A stretch of DNA of 64,000 bases from an uncultured Chloroflexota bacterium. GTDB taxonomy: Bacteria; Chloroflexota; Dehalococcoidia; Lucifugimonadales; UBA1127. Under the pieces are notes generated by a model. The model did no database searches. It had not been told where the DNA came from and saw only the letters and a list, made by a program, of their open reading frames with translations. The stretch lies in NCBI GenBank assembly GCA_913045315.1, contig CAJWQJ010000001.1, forward strand, positions 124,001 to 188,000. The letters are read 5' to 3'. The position numbers and the translations under genes are program-made. Within the stretch, counting starts at the first letter, position 1. Each line of letters opens with the position of its first letter. Positions 49,981 to 58,683 of this stretch are shown piece by piece.

Positions 49981-50904
49981 TTATTGAGAAAAGAGAATAA
50001 AAATAGTTAAAAACAGCCAAATTACGATGCCAAATTTAATTGGTCTATCTTTCCACAATATTTCTTCGGGACTTTCTCCTAAGTTATTATCATTTGCAAT
50101 TTTTAAATATCTATAAAGACAGTAGGTTGCTATTGGGATAGTAAATGCCATTGAATTGTTATCTGGAAGGCTCTTAGCTAAAAGTGTGTAGAATGAGTAG
50201 GAAAATATAGTAAGGATGCTTACTAAGTATATTACCCTTTTTAAAATTATTGGATCATATTTATTTAATACATTACGGGAAGATGTTGATAAATTGTTTT
50301 CTATTTCACTTTTGCGCTTGATTAATCCAATTAGTGTTGCACTTAATCCTACGATCACATACAACCATATTGAAATTGGTGCTTCAATAGCAAAAGCTCC
50401 TGCTATTGCTCTTAAGACATATCCACATATCAGGATTAGAATTTCAATCCAGACAATATGTTTTAAAAGTTTTGAATAAGCTATTGTAATTACTGAATAA
50501 CTTAAAGCAATAATCATAAAATTTGTATTTAATACTAAAGAAGCACCAAGTCCTGACAATATAAAAATTGTTGCTGTGGTTTTCGCAAAACTAGTAGAAA
50601 GGGAACCCATAGCTAATGGTCTAAATCTTTTTTTTGGATGAAGTTGATCATTTTTTAAATCTAAAAGATCATTAATTAAGTATGTCCCACTGGCTAAAAA
50701 GCAAAAAATTGTAAATGCTACTACCGCCTGAATTGTTGTATTAATTATTGAAGATTTATCATGAGTATTCCACTGGTTTTCCAGTGCAAATATTAATGGC
50801 AAAAAAACGATAAGGTTTTTTATCCATTGTCGAATCCTACAAGCATTTAAAAAAATAATAAGGTTTGATTGTAAATTTTTTATATTAATTGCAAAAATAT
50901 CCAT
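49981..50904 (-). CDS. UbiA-family prenyltransferase (decaprenyl-phosphate phosphoribosyltransferase type)
   Basis: 307 residues, about nine transmembrane helices. The first Asp-rich motif YLINDLLDLKNDQLHPKKR followed by FRPLA is characteristic of the DPPR-synthase branch (Rv3806c relatives), and GLIKRKSEIE with KYD marks the second motif. Such enzymes attach phosphoribose to polyprenyl phosphate. A quinone or other lipid prenyltransferase is less likely but possible. Stands alone upstream of tlyA, which is divergent. Confidence 0.82.
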   Translation of the reverse strand: MDIFAINIKNLQSNLIIFLNACRIRQWIKNLIVFLPLIFALENQWNTHDKSSIINTTIQAVVAFTIFCFLASGTYLINDLLDLKNDQLHPKKRFRPLAMGSLSTSFAKTTATIFILSGLGASLVLNTNFMIIALSYSVITIAYSKLLKHIVWIEILILICGYVLRAIAGAFAIEAPISIWLYVIVGLSATLIGLIKRKSEIENNLSTSSRNVLNKYDPIILKRVIYLVSILTIFSYSFYTLLAKSLPDNNSMAFTIPIATYCLYRYLKIANDNNLGESPEEILWKDRPIKFGIVIWLFLTIFILFSQ

Positions 50905-50986
50905 AATTTTGTTGAATTGTAAAAAATTAGAAGAGATGGTTTAGTAAGTATAGCTTATAGTAGATATAAGAGGACATATGTAAATT

Positions 50987-51733
50987 ATGAGTAAGTCAAT
51001 ATCATCTCAAAGAATAGACTTATTAATTGTCGAAAAAGGAATTGTTGAAAGTCGTGAGAAGGCTCAGTCGTTGTTAATGGCGGGTGAAATTTTGGTCAAT
51101 GGCGTCGTTGTTACAAAACCTGGAACGAAAATTAAGGTAAATTCAAACATAAACATTAAGGAACGACCAATCCATGTAAGTCGAGGAGGTATCAAATTAT
51201 CCGGTGCCTTAAAAGATTTTAGTTTTAACCCAAATGGACTTGTGATTTTGGACGTTGGTGCTTCTACTGGCGGATTTACTGATTGTTTACTTCAGGAAGG
51301 TGCAAAAAAAGTTTATGCATTAGATGTTGGCAGAGGACAATTACATGATAAATTACGAAGAGATAATAGAGTAATTTCTCTTGAAAGAACAAATGCAAGA
51401 AATACATTTGAACTACCTGAACTTGTTGATGCTATTACGATTGATGTCTCATTTATATCGTTGAAGCTCATCCTTCCAGAGGTTATAAAACATCTTAAAA
51501 GTTCTGGACTTATTATTGCCTTAATTAAACCCCAGTTTGAGAGTGAAAAAAATGAGGTTGGCAAGGGGGGTGTTATTAAGGACCCGTTTGTCCATGCAAG
51601 AATATTAGGTCGTTTTATTATTTGGTTGTCAAAATCCGAGCTTAGATTGAAAAATTTAATTCCCTCAATTTTAGCTGGTACTACTGGCAATAAGGAATTT
51701 TTTGCCCTACTTGAAAATGATAGGATAATTTGA
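50987..51733 (+). CDS. tlyA: TlyA-family rRNA 2'-O-methyltransferase
   Basis: 248 residues: S4 RNA-binding domain (8-65: RIDLLIVEKGIVESREKAQ, GEILVNG), the linker motif HVSRGGIKL, and a FtsJ-like methyltransferase with LDVGASTGGFTDCLLQEGA and DVSFISLKLILPE; LIKPQFE supplies the catalytic Lys. Methylates 16S/23S rRNA; the class has also been described as hemolysin. Start 50987 ATG. Confidence 0.92.
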   Translation: MSKSISSQRIDLLIVEKGIVESREKAQSLLMAGEILVNGVVVTKPGTKIKVNSNINIKERPIHVSRGGIKLSGALKDFSFNPNGLVILDVGASTGGFTDCLLQEGAKKVYALDVGRGQLHDKLRRDNRVISLERTNARNTFELPELVDAITIDVSFISLKLILPEVIKHLKSSGLIIALIKPQFESEKNEVGKGGVIKDPFVHARILGRFIIWLSKSELRLKNLIPSILAGTTGNKEFFALLENDRII

Positions 51734-51816
51734 TCCTCAAACTATTGATTAATTGTTTGCATTGTGAAAAACTCGTGATCACTTTGAGGGTGAAAAGATT
51801 AACAAGGATGTGTGAT

Positions 51817-52713
51817 GTGGAAGTTTTAAGGAGCCTTTTATTTGTCCCAGGAAATCGTGAAGATATGCTACAAAAAGCTACTGGAGTTATGGCTGATGCT
51901 CTAGTTCCTGACATGGAAGATTCAGTTCCTGATGCTGAAAAGGGAAATGCTCGAAATGTTATAAATAATATGCTCAGCGATTTAGCTAAAGGAACTCAGA
52001 AAATTATTCCAAGAACCAATGCCTTAGATACTGGTTTAATTGAAGAAGATCTTAGGGCAGTAGTAGGACCATTGATATATGGTGTGTCAGTAGGAAAATT
52101 TGAAAGCAGCTGGGAAGTTGAACATGTTGACAACTTGATAGGTAATTTAGAGTCACGTGTAGGGATAAAAGTAGGCACAGTTAAATTAATTCCATGGATA
52201 GAAACTGCAAAAGGTATTTTAAATGCTAATGAAATTTGCAAATCATCATCAAGAATTGTTGCAGTAGCTTTTGGTGCTGAGGATTTTACAAGTGATATGG
52301 AAATTGAAAGGACAGCCGAAGGAAATGAATTAGCATATCCAAGGAGTATCGTAGCGATTGCTGCTCGTGCAAATTCTGTTTTAGCAGTTGATACCCCGTA
52401 TCCAAATTTTCGTGATAGTGATGGGTTGCTTCATGAGGCAAATTTGGCTAAGAGTGTTGGATTTAAAGGGAAATTTGCAATTCATCCAAGTCAAATTGAA
52501 GCAATTAATGATTTATTTTCCCCTTCAAATGATCAGATTGAATACGCTAGAAAAGTAATAGCTGCTTTTAAAGAGGTTGAAGAACAAGGACGTGGGGCCA
52601 CATCAATAGATGGAAAAATGATTGATGTTCCAATTGTTAAACGTGCAGAATCGCTACTTGCACTTGTTGAATCTTTGGAAAATTATTCAAAGTCCAAACA
52701 GGATAATGGATAA
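51817..52713 (+). CDS. HpcH/HpaI aldolase / citrate lyase beta-like protein
   Basis: About 298 residues, TIM barrel of the CitE family. LRSLLFVPGN start, MEDSVPDAEK (substrate site), PWIETAKGI and FGAEDFTSDM carry Mg ligands Glu and Asp, and GKFAIHPSQI is the C-terminal signature. It may act on malyl- or citramalyl-CoA. AAGG is 9 bases before the GTG at 51817, but an ATG at 51808 in the same frame is possible. It follows tlyA and precedes folB. Confidence 0.85.
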   Translation: MEVLRSLLFVPGNREDMLQKATGVMADALVPDMEDSVPDAEKGNARNVINNMLSDLAKGTQKIIPRTNALDTGLIEEDLRAVVGPLIYGVSVGKFESSWEVEHVDNLIGNLESRVGIKVGTVKLIPWIETAKGILNANEICKSSSRIVAVAFGAEDFTSDMEIERTAEGNELAYPRSIVAIAARANSVLAVDTPYPNFRDSDGLLHEANLAKSVGFKGKFAIHPSQIEAINDLFSPSNDQIEYARKVIAAFKEVEEQGRGATSIDGKMIDVPIVKRAESLLALVESLENYSKSKQDNG

Positions 52714-52719
52714 ATATTG

Positions 52720-53085
52720 ATGAATGATGATATTGTCGGCCTAGAAGGTCTTTCCTTTTACGGATATCATGGAGTTACTTCAGAAGAGAAGGAATCAAAA
52801 CAAGAATTTCTAGTTGATATTGAATTAACTGTCGATCAAAACAAGGCCGCAAAATATGACGATATTACATATGCAGCAGACTATAGCCTAGTGTATCAAA
52901 TTGTTAAAAAAATCATTGAGGGTCCTTCGAAGAATTTATTAGAAACTTTGGCTGAAACCATTGCATCAGAAATATTAATGGTATTTTCTGTGCAGGTCGT
53001 TCTTGTAAGAGTAGCAAAGGTTAAACCACCTATTAATACCATGAATCAGGGATCTGCATACGTAGAAATAATGAGAAGTAATTAG
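52720..53085 (+). CDS. folB: Dihydroneopterin aldolase
   Basis: 121 residues. LEGLSFYGYHGVTSEEKESKQEF is the family start with the catalytic Tyr/Glu region; NLLETLAETIA and VRVAKVKPPI follow. Folate pathway: cleaves dihydroneopterin. The ATG at 52720 has GGA 9 bases upstream. Convergent with ubiD (1-base gap); no other folate gene in the window. Confidence 0.9.
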   Translation: MNDDIVGLEGLSFYGYHGVTSEEKESKQEFLVDIELTVDQNKAAKYDDITYAADYSLVYQIVKKIIEGPSKNLLETLAETIASEILMVFSVQVVLVRVAKVKPPINTMNQGSAYVEIMRSN

Positions 53086-53086
53086 A

Positions 53087-54862
53087 TTATTTTTTAAAAT
53101 ATTCTTTCCATCTTCTATTAACTAATTCTATAGTTTCTGAATCCATTTCTAGCACTTTTGGATAACCAAGTTTATTCGTAGCGTCAATTGCTAAAGTTCC
53201 TTCGTAAATTGGAACAGAATTTAGTAAGGAAGTTTGAGGGAATCTAATATCACGAGCAGGATCGAAATGGGAAAAGATTCCCCATAGAATGGATGTTTCG
53301 TCTTCGAGATTTGTTTCTGCACTAACTAAAGCCAAAATTTTAAGCTTTTGAAAAAAAGGAATTTTAAGAAGAATTTCAAGAAGCTTATTCCCATTCTCTT
53401 TTGTGCTTATAACAAGAAATTTTTCGTTTATATAATGCCACGAGTAAATCATAGATGAGAATTCGTACAAATTTTGAGATTGATTAAATTCTATTTGGGA
53501 TTCGACATTATTATTTCGTTTGCCAAAACGAGTAGCATCAATGATCATTTTACTCCCAAGATGAATTTTGTAGCTTGTAAAGTCAAGAGTGTCAGATGGA
53601 AGCCTTGGCAGAAGTAAGAAATCGTTTTGTGGATTAAAAAAATGTGTAATTTCAGCTGCAACATTTTTCCAATTACGAACAGAAACATTTCCTTCTACTA
53701 ATATCACACACTTTGATAAAGAAAGTTGTCCGTTGCCGAGCAATCCTAGGGCAGTTTTCATAGGTTCTTTTACATAACGACTATTAACGGATACTACAAC
53801 AAGATTAGTAAAGCTAGCTTGAGAGTATGACCACATGTCTATTATCTCAGGATGAATTATTTTAATTAATGGGCCGATCATTTCTTGTGAAGCTTCACCA
53901 ATTGCACTATCTTCTTGCGGAGGATAACCAACAACTGCAGCAGGGAAAATTGGATTTTTTCTATGGGTTATTGTTTTAATATTAAAGATCGGGAAGTTTT
54001 CTTTTTCTGAATAGTGTCCGATGTGATCTCCGAAAGGACCTTCTTGATTTCTTACATGAGGTGGTGCTGTTCCTTCTATGATAAATTCAGCATTTGCAGG
54101 TACCATAGTTTGTTGAGTTTTAGCTCTAACCATAGACAATGGGGATTCTCGTAGAAAACCACTGAACGCAATTTCATCAATTCCTTCTGGTAGTGGTAAT
54201 GCTGCAGATAGCATAAGTGACGGATCACACCCTAATACCGTAATGATATCTAATTCACTATTGATTTTTTCAGCATTATTAAAATGGTATCCGCCTCCTT
54301 TTCCAAGTTGCCAATGTAATCCAGTTTGTTCATGACTCTGTATTTGCAAGCGATATATTCCAAGATTGCGTTTTTTGCTCAATGGATCATGAGTTAATAC
54401 CAGTGGGAAAGTAATAAATCGACCGCCATCTTCTGGCCAACATTTTAAAGCTGGAAGTTTAGTAAGATCAACAGGTGCTGTGCATTCTTGAACGGGAGCA
54501 CTAAACCATTTTTTAGATGTTCGGGCACTAAGTAATTTTTTGATTTGCCCTTTTGTTTTCCATAAACCTTGGATCGAAGGAGGGTTTATATGGTTTATAA
54601 AATCAATCAGACTACGTCCTATTAATTCTGGAGGACGACCTATTGCTGTTTCTATTCTTCTAATACTTCCAAAAAGATTTATCACTAATGGATAATTTGA
54701 TCCTTGTACATTTTCAAATAAAAGAGCTGGTCCATCTTGTTTTATAATTCGTGTAACTATTTCAGTAATTTCAAGTTCAGGGTTTACTTGAGTTTTAATT
54801 TTTACAAGGTCACCTTGGGATTCTAATTTGGCTAAGAAACTCTTAAGGTCACGAAAAGGCAT
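53087..54862 (-). CDS. UbiD-family decarboxylase (prenylated-FMN dependent)
   Basis: About 591 residues, starting MPFRDLKSFLAKLE. UbiD fold features: GIYRLQIQSHEQTGLHW (FMN site), EGPFGDHIGHYSE (catalytic Glu region) and FPAAVVGYPPQEDSAIGEASQE. It decarboxylates an aromatic or unsaturated acid using the cofactor made by the adjacent UbiX. The substrate could be a quinone precursor. The ATG lies 5 bases after the ubiX stop; in-frame codons upstream overlap ubiX. Confidence 0.9.
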   Translation of the reverse strand: MPFRDLKSFLAKLESQGDLVKIKTQVNPELEITEIVTRIIKQDGPALLFENVQGSNYPLVINLFGSIRRIETAIGRPPELIGRSLIDFINHINPPSIQGLWKTKGQIKKLLSARTSKKWFSAPVQECTAPVDLTKLPALKCWPEDGGRFITFPLVLTHDPLSKKRNLGIYRLQIQSHEQTGLHWQLGKGGGYHFNNAEKINSELDIITVLGCDPSLMLSAALPLPEGIDEIAFSGFLRESPLSMVRAKTQQTMVPANAEFIIEGTAPPHVRNQEGPFGDHIGHYSEKENFPIFNIKTITHRKNPIFPAAVVGYPPQEDSAIGEASQEMIGPLIKIIHPEIIDMWSYSQASFTNLVVVSVNSRYVKEPMKTALGLLGNGQLSLSKCVILVEGNVSVRNWKNVAAEITHFFNPQNDFLLLPRLPSDTLDFTSYKIHLGSKMIIDATRFGKRNNNVESQIEFNQSQNLYEFSSMIYSWHYINEKFLVISTKENGNKLLEILLKIPFFQKLKILALVSAETNLEDETSILWGIFSHFDPARDIRFPQTSLLNSVPIYEGTLAIDATNKLGYPKVLEMDSETIELVNRRWKEYFKK

Positions 54863-54866
54863 TAGT

Positions 54867-55493
54867 TTATTTTTCCTCGGTTGTAGGACCATTCCATCTT
54901 GGAACTAAATTGTTTTGAACACCCAACCGGTCTAAAATTCTGCTTGCTATGAAATCCACAAGATCCTCAAGTGTTTTGGGTTTATGATAAAAACCTGGAG
55001 ATGCTGGTAGTATTTCAACACCTATTTCAGCAAGGTTCAACATATTATTTATATGAATCACACTTAAGGGTGCTTCACGTGTAACAAGAATTAGTTTTCT
55101 TTTTTCTTTTATCATCACATCGGCAGCTCTTTCAATCAGACTCGATGAGATTCCATTTGCAATTCTTGCAAGTGAACCCATCGAACATGGGACAACAACC
55201 ATTCCAAGAGAATTTGAGGATCCGCTAGCAATCGAAGCGGCATAGTCATTTTCATCAAGTATTGTTAATCCTGTAGCGTTCTTAGAATTTAAATTCAACT
55301 GTTTTTGCCAGGCAGATAATTGATTTTCGAGGGTCCCCTCAAGCAAAAAATCAGATTCAATTTCAAGAACGCGTTTACCAGCTTTGGAAGATACAATTAT
55401 TACGTTATGTTCTAACTCGAGAAGGGCACTTACAACTTTCAATGTGTATGGACTACCACTTCCCCCAGTTATGCCGACAGTGAATGTTCCCAT
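54867..55493 (-). CDS. ubiX: Flavin prenyltransferase UbiX
   Basis: 208 residues. FMN-binding GITGGSGSPYTLKVVSAL, VVVPCSMGSLARIANG and the KLILVTREAPLSVIHINNMLNLAE block are diagnostic; ILPASPGFYHKPKTLEDLVDF closes the domain. Makes prenylated FMN for the downstream UbiD enzyme. Confidence 0.93.
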   Translation of the reverse strand: MGTFTVGITGGSGSPYTLKVVSALLELEHNVIIVSSKAGKRVLEIESDFLLEGTLENQLSAWQKQLNLNSKNATGLTILDENDYAASIASGSSNSLGMVVVPCSMGSLARIANGISSSLIERAADVMIKEKRKLILVTREAPLSVIHINNMLNLAEIGVEILPASPGFYHKPKTLEDLVDFIASRILDRLGVQNNLVPRWNGPTTEEK

Positions 55494-55531
55494 TTTTTTC
55501 TACTAATTGCCTATGTTTTTCTTTTTGTAAT

Positions 55532-56128
55532 TTATTTTGTAAATTGAGATAGCTCTATTATACTAGCTTTTCGTTCTCCTGGGGCTATATCCAAGATCCC
55601 TACATTGCCTAACTTTCGAAGATTTCTTGGCAAGACAGGACTTCCAGCATTTATAAAAAGTAATCCTTGATGTTCTTCAATCATAGCGTAATTCATTCGA
55701 CCGAAAACAACTATGTCTATTGAAGCGTCAAAAATAGTTTCAATCATTTTGGGAAAATCTAATTCAGGTCTATTTTTGAGTTGTCTTTCAATAATTCCTG
55801 GTCTAAGTTCGTCATCAATTCCGTGAACTAGAAGATTATTTATTACACCAATATTATGACCTTCAATCTCAAGTATTTGTATTGGAGAAACTCTTGGATC
55901 GTCTTGGCATTCCATTGAGAAGCTTTCTGGGTTTTCAAACCTATCTCCATCTATACTTCCTGCAGCTTTAACTGGTGCAATTGTTTCAAGCCAATCAAGA
56001 ACGCGAGGCACGTGAATGTTTCCAGAATGAAGGATTAAATCCACATCTTTGAATGCATCTTTGATTTCTATTGGTGGCTCATCACCCATTGTAGGAACAT
56101 GAGTGTCAGAAATAAGACCGATTTTCAT
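55532..56128 (-). CDS. Degenerate YfcE-like metallophosphoesterase paralogue
   Basis: 198 residues, similar in outline to the protein at 33510: ISDTH start, LHSGNIH where Asp is Asn37, GSIDGD in place of GNHD, and VFGRMNYA where GHTH (both His) is replaced by RMN; ends with NAGSP. Most metal ligands are lost, so it is unlikely to hydrolyse phosphoesters and may be a binding or structural relative. GGGG lies 5 bases before the ATG. On the same strand as ubiX. Confidence 0.72.
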   Translation of the reverse strand: MKIGLISDTHVPTMGDEPPIEIKDAFKDVDLILHSGNIHVPRVLDWLETIAPVKAAGSIDGDRFENPESFSMECQDDPRVSPIQILEIEGHNIGVINNLLVHGIDDELRPGIIERQLKNRPELDFPKMIETIFDASIDIVVFGRMNYAMIEEHQGLLFINAGSPVLPRNLRKLGNVGILDIAPGERKASIIELSQFTK

Positions 56129-56219
56129 TTCAACCCCTTATGTTATCCATTATTTGTATCGGGTCAAAAACGCCTTTTGTGAAAAATTACTATACTTATT
56201 TTATGTTGATTGGAATCTG

Positions 56220-56582
56220 TTAATCTTTAGATTCCTCTAACATTGCTAACCAAGGTTCTTCTGCACCTTCTTTTTCCCAGTAGAAATCAAAACCAGCTTT
56301 TTTAGCAAACATTTCATCCATGTCTCGATCCCCAGTATGGATATATTTGTCAGCTTCAAATTGCTTCATAACGTCACCGAGTGCGTATTTTGGAGAAACA
56401 AAATCATATACAATATTATTGTCATCCCACATTCTTCTTTGAGATGAAAGAGCTCGATCAGAGCAACTACCAATTATACATCCGCTTGATTGAGCCTTGC
56501 GCACCATGTCGAGAGTTATAGGTCCAGGGGGGTCCCCAGTTTCTAAGCAGCCATCGATATCAAAACTAACTAATATTTTCAA
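56220..56582 (-). CDS. Small HAD-fold phosphatase-like protein
   Basis: About 120 residues. Motif I VSFDIDGCLETG, motif II GSCSDRAL, and motif IV HTGDRDMDEMFAKKAGF; no cap domain. The start is TTG at 56582, with GGAGG 7 bases before it; the frame is open for 32 more codons without a site. The gene is co-directional with the thiolase gene upstream but separated by a strong terminator. Confidence 0.72.
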   Translation of the reverse strand: MKILVSFDIDGCLETGDPPGPITLDMVRKAQSSGCIIGSCSDRALSSQRRMWDDNNIVYDFVSPKYALGDVMKQFEADKYIHTGDRDMDEMFAKKAGFDFYWEKEGAEEPWLAMLEESKD

Positions 56583-56647
56583 GTTAGGGCCTCCAAATTG
56601 TGGTTTATAGTGAATATATGATATCAGAAAAATTGAGGGAATTCTAA

Positions 56648-56681
56648 AAAATGAGTGTGTGGAATTCCACACACTCATTTT
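56648..56681 (-). terminator. Perfect 34-base palindrome, rho-independent terminator
   Basis: AAAATGAGTGTGTGGAA and its exact complement face each other around a GAATTC centre, and in the minus strand TTTTTT follows. It ends transcription of the DUF35/thiolase operon, 10 bases after the thiolase stop. Perfect symmetry means the plus strand also has a weaker T-run. Confidence 0.85.
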
Positions 56682-56691
56682 ACTATTAATA

Positions 56692-57996
56692 TTAGTCTGG
56701 GCTTGTACCTAGAACTAACCAGTCGGAGTGTCCAGGAGTGAAGGCTCCGGAAATTCCAGTTTCATGTTTAATTTGAACCTGTCGATCTCCTGCTTCACCT
56801 CGGAGTTGTTGCACAGTGTCGTAGTGTCCCCACCATCTTGTTCTACCATTGCCATTGTTTCCACCACTTGAACTAAATGGATGAGGTCCTTCAACACGAA
56901 TATCTCCTGCATAAAAATCAAGTGCTTCACCTTTTCCAACTCCATGCCACCCAAAACCTTCAAGGAACCACTGGGTGAACAATGTGAATCCGTCGTAAGG
57001 ATTGAATACATCAACTTCACTTGCAGTTAAGCCTGATCCTTCATAGCATTTCCTTGCAATATGTGCACTGAATTCTTCAGTTTCAGCCATTGTTTCAAGA
57101 CTACTTCGAACGACACCTCTTTGTGTAACATGATTTAAAACATAAACAGGTTTTTTCTTCATATCTTTTGCACGCTCTGCAGTTGTGAAGAGAAATGCTC
57201 CAGCTGTCTGAATTGGCAAGTCGCAATCATTCATGTTCATTGGTTTACATATCCATCTTGAAGCTAGATAGTCTTCTGCAGTAATTTGAAGATCGTCTGG
57301 TCGGTTTTGATAGTAGAAACCTTCAGGGAACATTGAACCATTTCTTCTCTGGTTGAGAATGAAAGGTGCCATCATGTCATGGTTTTTACCATAGGTTCTA
57401 CAATATTGATCGAACCCAAAAGCAATTTGAGGGATTAGTTGCCATCCCCAAGGATTTGTCCATTGGCCGTTACCACCTGTAGTGTTTCCTGGTGTTTGAT
57501 GGTACCTTCCAGGCATGTTCCCGGTTCCACGAACAACTAATACAGTGTGTGCTTCTCCATCACCTACTGCTTGTGCAGCGGCTACGAGAGCAGTAGAAAG
57601 ACATCCTGGAGCATGATAGGTCATCTTTACATTCTTTAGACCCATGTTTTTGACTAGCCAATGTGCACTTACACCGCTAAGACCATCCTCACTATCGTAA
57701 GGAGCTTCGAAGTATCCGCGTCCTTGACTTGCGTCACCTCCCCAATCATCTCCCATGCCCTTATCACATGCAATTACACCATCAACATCGTCAACTGTAA
57801 TTCCAGCCTCATCAAGTGCTTTTTGAGCTGCAAGCATTGTCCATGCACCTAAGCTAGTTTCAAGTGTTCCATCCCATCGTCGTGATGTTGGTGAGTTTCC
57901 AAGACCAACGATGGCCACTTTTCCTCGGTGTTCCCAAACACCGAGTCCTTCAGTTTTTCTATATCTTGATTCAGGAAACATTTCGGTTGATGCCAT
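56692..57996 (-). CDS. Thiolase-fold protein with altered active site (Ltp2-like aldolase candidate)
   Basis: 434 residues. Thiolase-fold Cys132 occurs in YHAPGCLSTAL, but the usual HDCF motif reads NPYDGFT (Tyr334) and GHPxGASG is replaced by GNGRTRWWG. The GEAGDRQV segment and Tyr-Asp-x-Phe-Thr pattern resemble lipid-transfer/Ltp2-type retroaldolases, which cleave steroid side-chain CoA thioesters using Tyr and need a DUF35 partner (ChsH2). That partner gene lies just upstream (58044). The ATG has AAGGGG 6 bases upstream. Non-catalytic thiolase-like protein is the alternative. Confidence 0.8.
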   Translation of the reverse strand: MASTEMFPESRYRKTEGLGVWEHRGKVAIVGLGNSPTSRRWDGTLETSLGAWTMLAAQKALDEAGITVDDVDGVIACDKGMGDDWGGDASQGRGYFEAPYDSEDGLSGVSAHWLVKNMGLKNVKMTYHAPGCLSTALVAAAQAVGDGEAHTVLVVRGTGNMPGRYHQTPGNTTGGNGQWTNPWGWQLIPQIAFGFDQYCRTYGKNHDMMAPFILNQRRNGSMFPEGFYYQNRPDDLQITAEDYLASRWICKPMNMNDCDLPIQTAGAFLFTTAERAKDMKKKPVYVLNHVTQRGVVRSSLETMAETEEFSAHIARKCYEGSGLTASEVDVFNPYDGFTLFTQWFLEGFGWHGVGKGEALDFYAGDIRVEGPHPFSSSGGNNGNGRTRWWGHYDTVQQLRGEAGDRQVQIKHETGISGAFTPGHSDWLVLGTSPD

Positions 57997-58043
57997 TATT
58001 TACCCCTTAAAGTTTTAGTAAACTTCTACTTTATTTATTATAA

Positions 58044-58478
58044 TTAGCTTACGACTCTCCACTCGGCTACTTTTTGTTCAGTACCAAGTGTGTCTTGAAA
58101 TTCAACTTGGACAGTTCCACCTACAGGAACATCGTCGTCAACAGGTGTACCAGGTAGATGACTAAACATTTTAATTTCTGGTGCATCTTCTAATTCAATT
58201 ACTGCAATTATGAATGGTTGGTCTTCTTGTAGTGATCTAATTCGTGAATCATACATGGTCGAATACCCATGAATTTTTCCACGTCCGTTCATTTCTTTCC
58301 AAGTAAGATTTTCAGTAGTGCCACATTTGTAGCATGCAGCTTGAGGAGGATGTTGTAGCCAATCTTTCCCATCATTTCCTTTGCATCCTGCACAATTTTG
58401 CACTATGAGTTTTCCTTCGTTGCATGCATCCCAGAAAGGTTTACTTACCTCATCAGGGACGGGACTCATTTTCCCCAT
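58044..58478 (-). CDS. DUF35 OB-fold protein with zinc ribbon
   Basis: 144 residues. Zinc ribbon CAGC and CYKC (spaced about 22 residues), then an OB fold with GYSTMYDSRIRSLQEDQPF and FQDTLGTEQKVAEWRVV. First gene of the operon with the thiolase-fold protein at 56692; GAGGTG precedes the ATG. Probably binds the acyl-CoA for that partner. Confidence 0.86.
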   Translation of the reverse strand: MGKMSPVPDEVSKPFWDACNEGKLIVQNCAGCKGNDGKDWLQHPPQAACYKCGTTENLTWKEMNGRGKIHGYSTMYDSRIRSLQEDQPFIIAVIELEDAPEIKMFSHLPGTPVDDDVPVGGTVQVEFQDTLGTEQKVAEWRVVS

Positions 58479-58683
58479 AATTCACCTCACATTGTTTTTA
58501 AAGTATTTCTGTGCATGCGAATGATAAGGGGATGCAAACCAGTGGTCAAGTAGTTGATTCTTGAACTGGGTAATTCCACATTTCTATTTTTTGAGATTTA
58601 TTTGTAATAATGTATTTTTTGTATAAATGTTAAATGATTATTTATAATTTTAGTTTAAAACAATCTCAACAGGAAAATTAGTT

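Noticed and set aside
58479-58683. Possible small RNA or gene in the 205-base gap before the propeller gene
   Set aside because: Only AT-rich sequence without a convincing ORF, hairpin or promoter.
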